In this document: positions 63,085-64,000 of the stretch, piece after piece | How positions within the stretch are numbered: the stretch's first letter is position 1 | How the letters are laid out: every line of letters starts with the position of its first letter | Source: Candidatus Saccharimonadota bacterium | Lineage (GTDB): Bacteria > Patescibacteriota > Saccharimonadia > Saccharimonadales > Saccharimonadaceae | Reading direction: 5' to 3' | NCBI GenBank assembly: GCA_017464135.1 | Contig: JAFUEB010000001.1 | Span: 23,383-87,382, forward strand | DNA length: 64,000 nucleotides | Translations under genes and position numbers: made by a program | The notes under the pieces: generated by a model | What the model was told of the DNA's origin: nothing | The model's input: only the letters and a program-made list of their open reading frames with translations | The model's database searches: none

Positions 63085-63801
63085 ATGAAAAAAATACTCG
63101 AAAAAATCGTCGTCGCGTGTCTTATGCTTGTCGCGGCTTTTTCTCTCACTACATCACTAACTGCCAATCAAGCCTATGCCGACGCTCCAACTTATAAACC
63201 TTGTACCTACACTTTTCTCGGCATGAAATCCTGGGACTGCGATCTAAAAAGCTGGGACATAGAAGGCAACATCAAAGACAACATCCGCCAAATCATCATG
63301 AACATCGCTGAAGATGGCGTTACCATTGTTGGCTACGTTGCTCTAGGTTTCATTATCTGGGGTGGCTATCTCTATATGATGTCCTCTGGCGATCCTGGCA
63401 AAGCCATGTCCGCCAAAAAGACTATCACTCGCGCTATTATTGGTCTTCTCATTGTTGCTTCAGCCAAAATCATCTTTAATGCCATGGTTACTGCTTTTGG
63501 CGGTCCGAATCAGGTTGCCTCAGGCGATGGGATGACTCAATTGATGGGCGCCATCAACTGGGCTATCGGTATGGCCGGTGTCGTCTGTGTTGTCTTCGTT
63601 GTAATCGGCGGCTTTACTTACATGACCTCCGCCGGTGATCCAGCCAAACTTCAAAAAGCCAAGAAAACCATTGTCTATGCCGTTATCGGTCTCATTATTG
63701 TTGCGTTGTCCTTCGTAATCACCAACTTCGTCATTAAGAATCTTGCCAATGCCAAGACTTCTGCCCTTCCAGAATCAACACTTCTTGCTATGAAAGAATA
63801 A
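63085..63801 (+). CDS. Tandem VirB2/TrbC-type pilin-like protein
   Basis: A 238-aa protein with a signal peptide (about 1-34, ending NQAYADA). Two consecutive VirB2-like units follow, each with two helices flanking a polar turn: GGYLYMMSSGDPGKAMSAKK and GGFTYMTSAGDPAKLQKAKK, then AIIGLLIV and AVIGLIIV. A duplication or fusion of the classical 100-aa pilin subunit. It is transcribed divergently from the VirB6-like gene. Confidence 0.88.
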   Translation: MKKILEKIVVACLMLVAAFSLTTSLTANQAYADAPTYKPCTYTFLGMKSWDCDLKSWDIEGNIKDNIRQIIMNIAEDGVTIVGYVALGFIIWGGYLYMMSSGDPGKAMSAKKTITRAIIGLLIVASAKIIFNAMVTAFGGPNQVASGDGMTQLMGAINWAIGMAGVVCVVFVVIGGFTYMTSAGDPAKLQKAKKTIVYAVIGLIIVALSFVITNFVIKNLANAKTSALPESTLLAMKE

Positions 63802-63863
63802 AACATCGTTGATTTTTTAAAAAATAAATTGTATTATTAAATTAAATTAACAAAAGGATTAAA

Positions 63864-64000
63864 ATGAATCAACTAATCTCAACAGTTGCTACAACCATTA
63901 ACCCAGTTGGTAATGACGGTGACGATCTCCAAGGTAAAGTCATTGGCATCTTGAACGCTGTTATTGCTGTGCTCGGTATCGTTGCAGTTATCGTTATCAT
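63864..64000 (+). CDS. VirB2-like small membrane protein, 5' part
   Basis: ATG at 63864, preceded by AAAAGGATTAAA, opens MNQLISTVATTINPVGNDGD and then a hydrophobic helix (IGILNAVIAVLGIVAVIVII). The pattern matches the pilin-like units of the upstream gene. The frame is open at the window end, so length is unknown. Confidence 0.8.
   Translation, partial: MNQLISTVATTINPVGNDGDDLQGKVIGILNAVIAVLGIVAVIVI

Overview
The window looks like a chromosomal segment of a Candidatus Saccharibacteria (TM7, Patescibacteria/CPR) genome. The evidence is the gene content: a VirB4/PrgI/VirB6/VirB2-like type IV secretion or pilus locus, a comEC-like DNA-uptake channel lacking its usual nuclease-like domain, giant surface proteins (VaFE/SpaA-type with a sortase signal; alpha-2-macroglobulin-like), short streamlined housekeeping genes and almost no biosynthesis. 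The standard code is used: TGA serves as a stop, for example in glmM, unlike Gracilibacteria/SR1. Base composition is moderate and the genes are tightly packed. At least 15 genes show a TATAAT-type -10 box only 6-9 nt before the ATG, so leaderless mRNAs appear to be the default. No transposase, integrase, rRNA or CRISPR array was found.

Layout. 1-5.4 kb: tRNA-Ser, yebC-comEC, two tRNA-Arg genes, a hydrolase, a GT39-type membrane glycosyltransferase, tandem hairpins and tRNA-Met. 5.4-13.2 kb: a pilin-like protein, a PH-domain protein and ruvB, a metallo-beta-lactamase-fold protein, CIRCE-controlled dnaK, and a pta-glmM-GNAT operon. 13.2-23.7 kb: polymerase/ligase, GT4 and priming sugar transferase for surface polysaccharide, a giant A2M-like protein, and glmS. 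glmM and glmS both feed UDP-GlcNAc for envelope synthesis. 23.7-37 kb: an envelope-linked set comprising an XRE regulator, two M15-type peptidases (one with replaced zinc ligands), an AlkD-type glycosylase, a small-RNA candidate, a LiaF-like protein, the giant VaFE protein, a DUF6056 protein and a band-7 lipoprotein.

37-52.8 kb is an accessory and defence region: NERD protein, Mrr-type nuclease, flavodoxin/cyclophilin-like pair, Fic protein with a membrane partner, a retron-like module (structured RNA, small ORF, HTH protein, reverse transcriptase), a PIN-domain pair, a HEPN-like protein, a nuclease-helicase fusion (PD-(D/E)XK + DUF2075), MazG-like, a frameshifted DUF2130 gene, and a candidate type I toxin-antitoxin locus with a convergent antisense RNA. 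Degenerate direct repeats derived from a small 'MAKRRPFKKAK' gene bracket the Fic-retron and PIN-HEPN cassettes, suggesting modular acquisition.

53-64 kb: rny, CIRCE-controlled dnaJ, then the secretion locus (split VirB4, PrgI, VirB6-like) and divergent VirB2-like subunits running off the window end.

The most interesting item is the retron-like module at about 42.0-43.85 kb inside a repeat-bounded cassette. Next are the toxin-antitoxin candidate at 52.5-52.7 kb, the small RNAs sharing a TCTAGGA apical loop, and the 17-nt 5'-UTR element shared by the two giant surface-protein genes.
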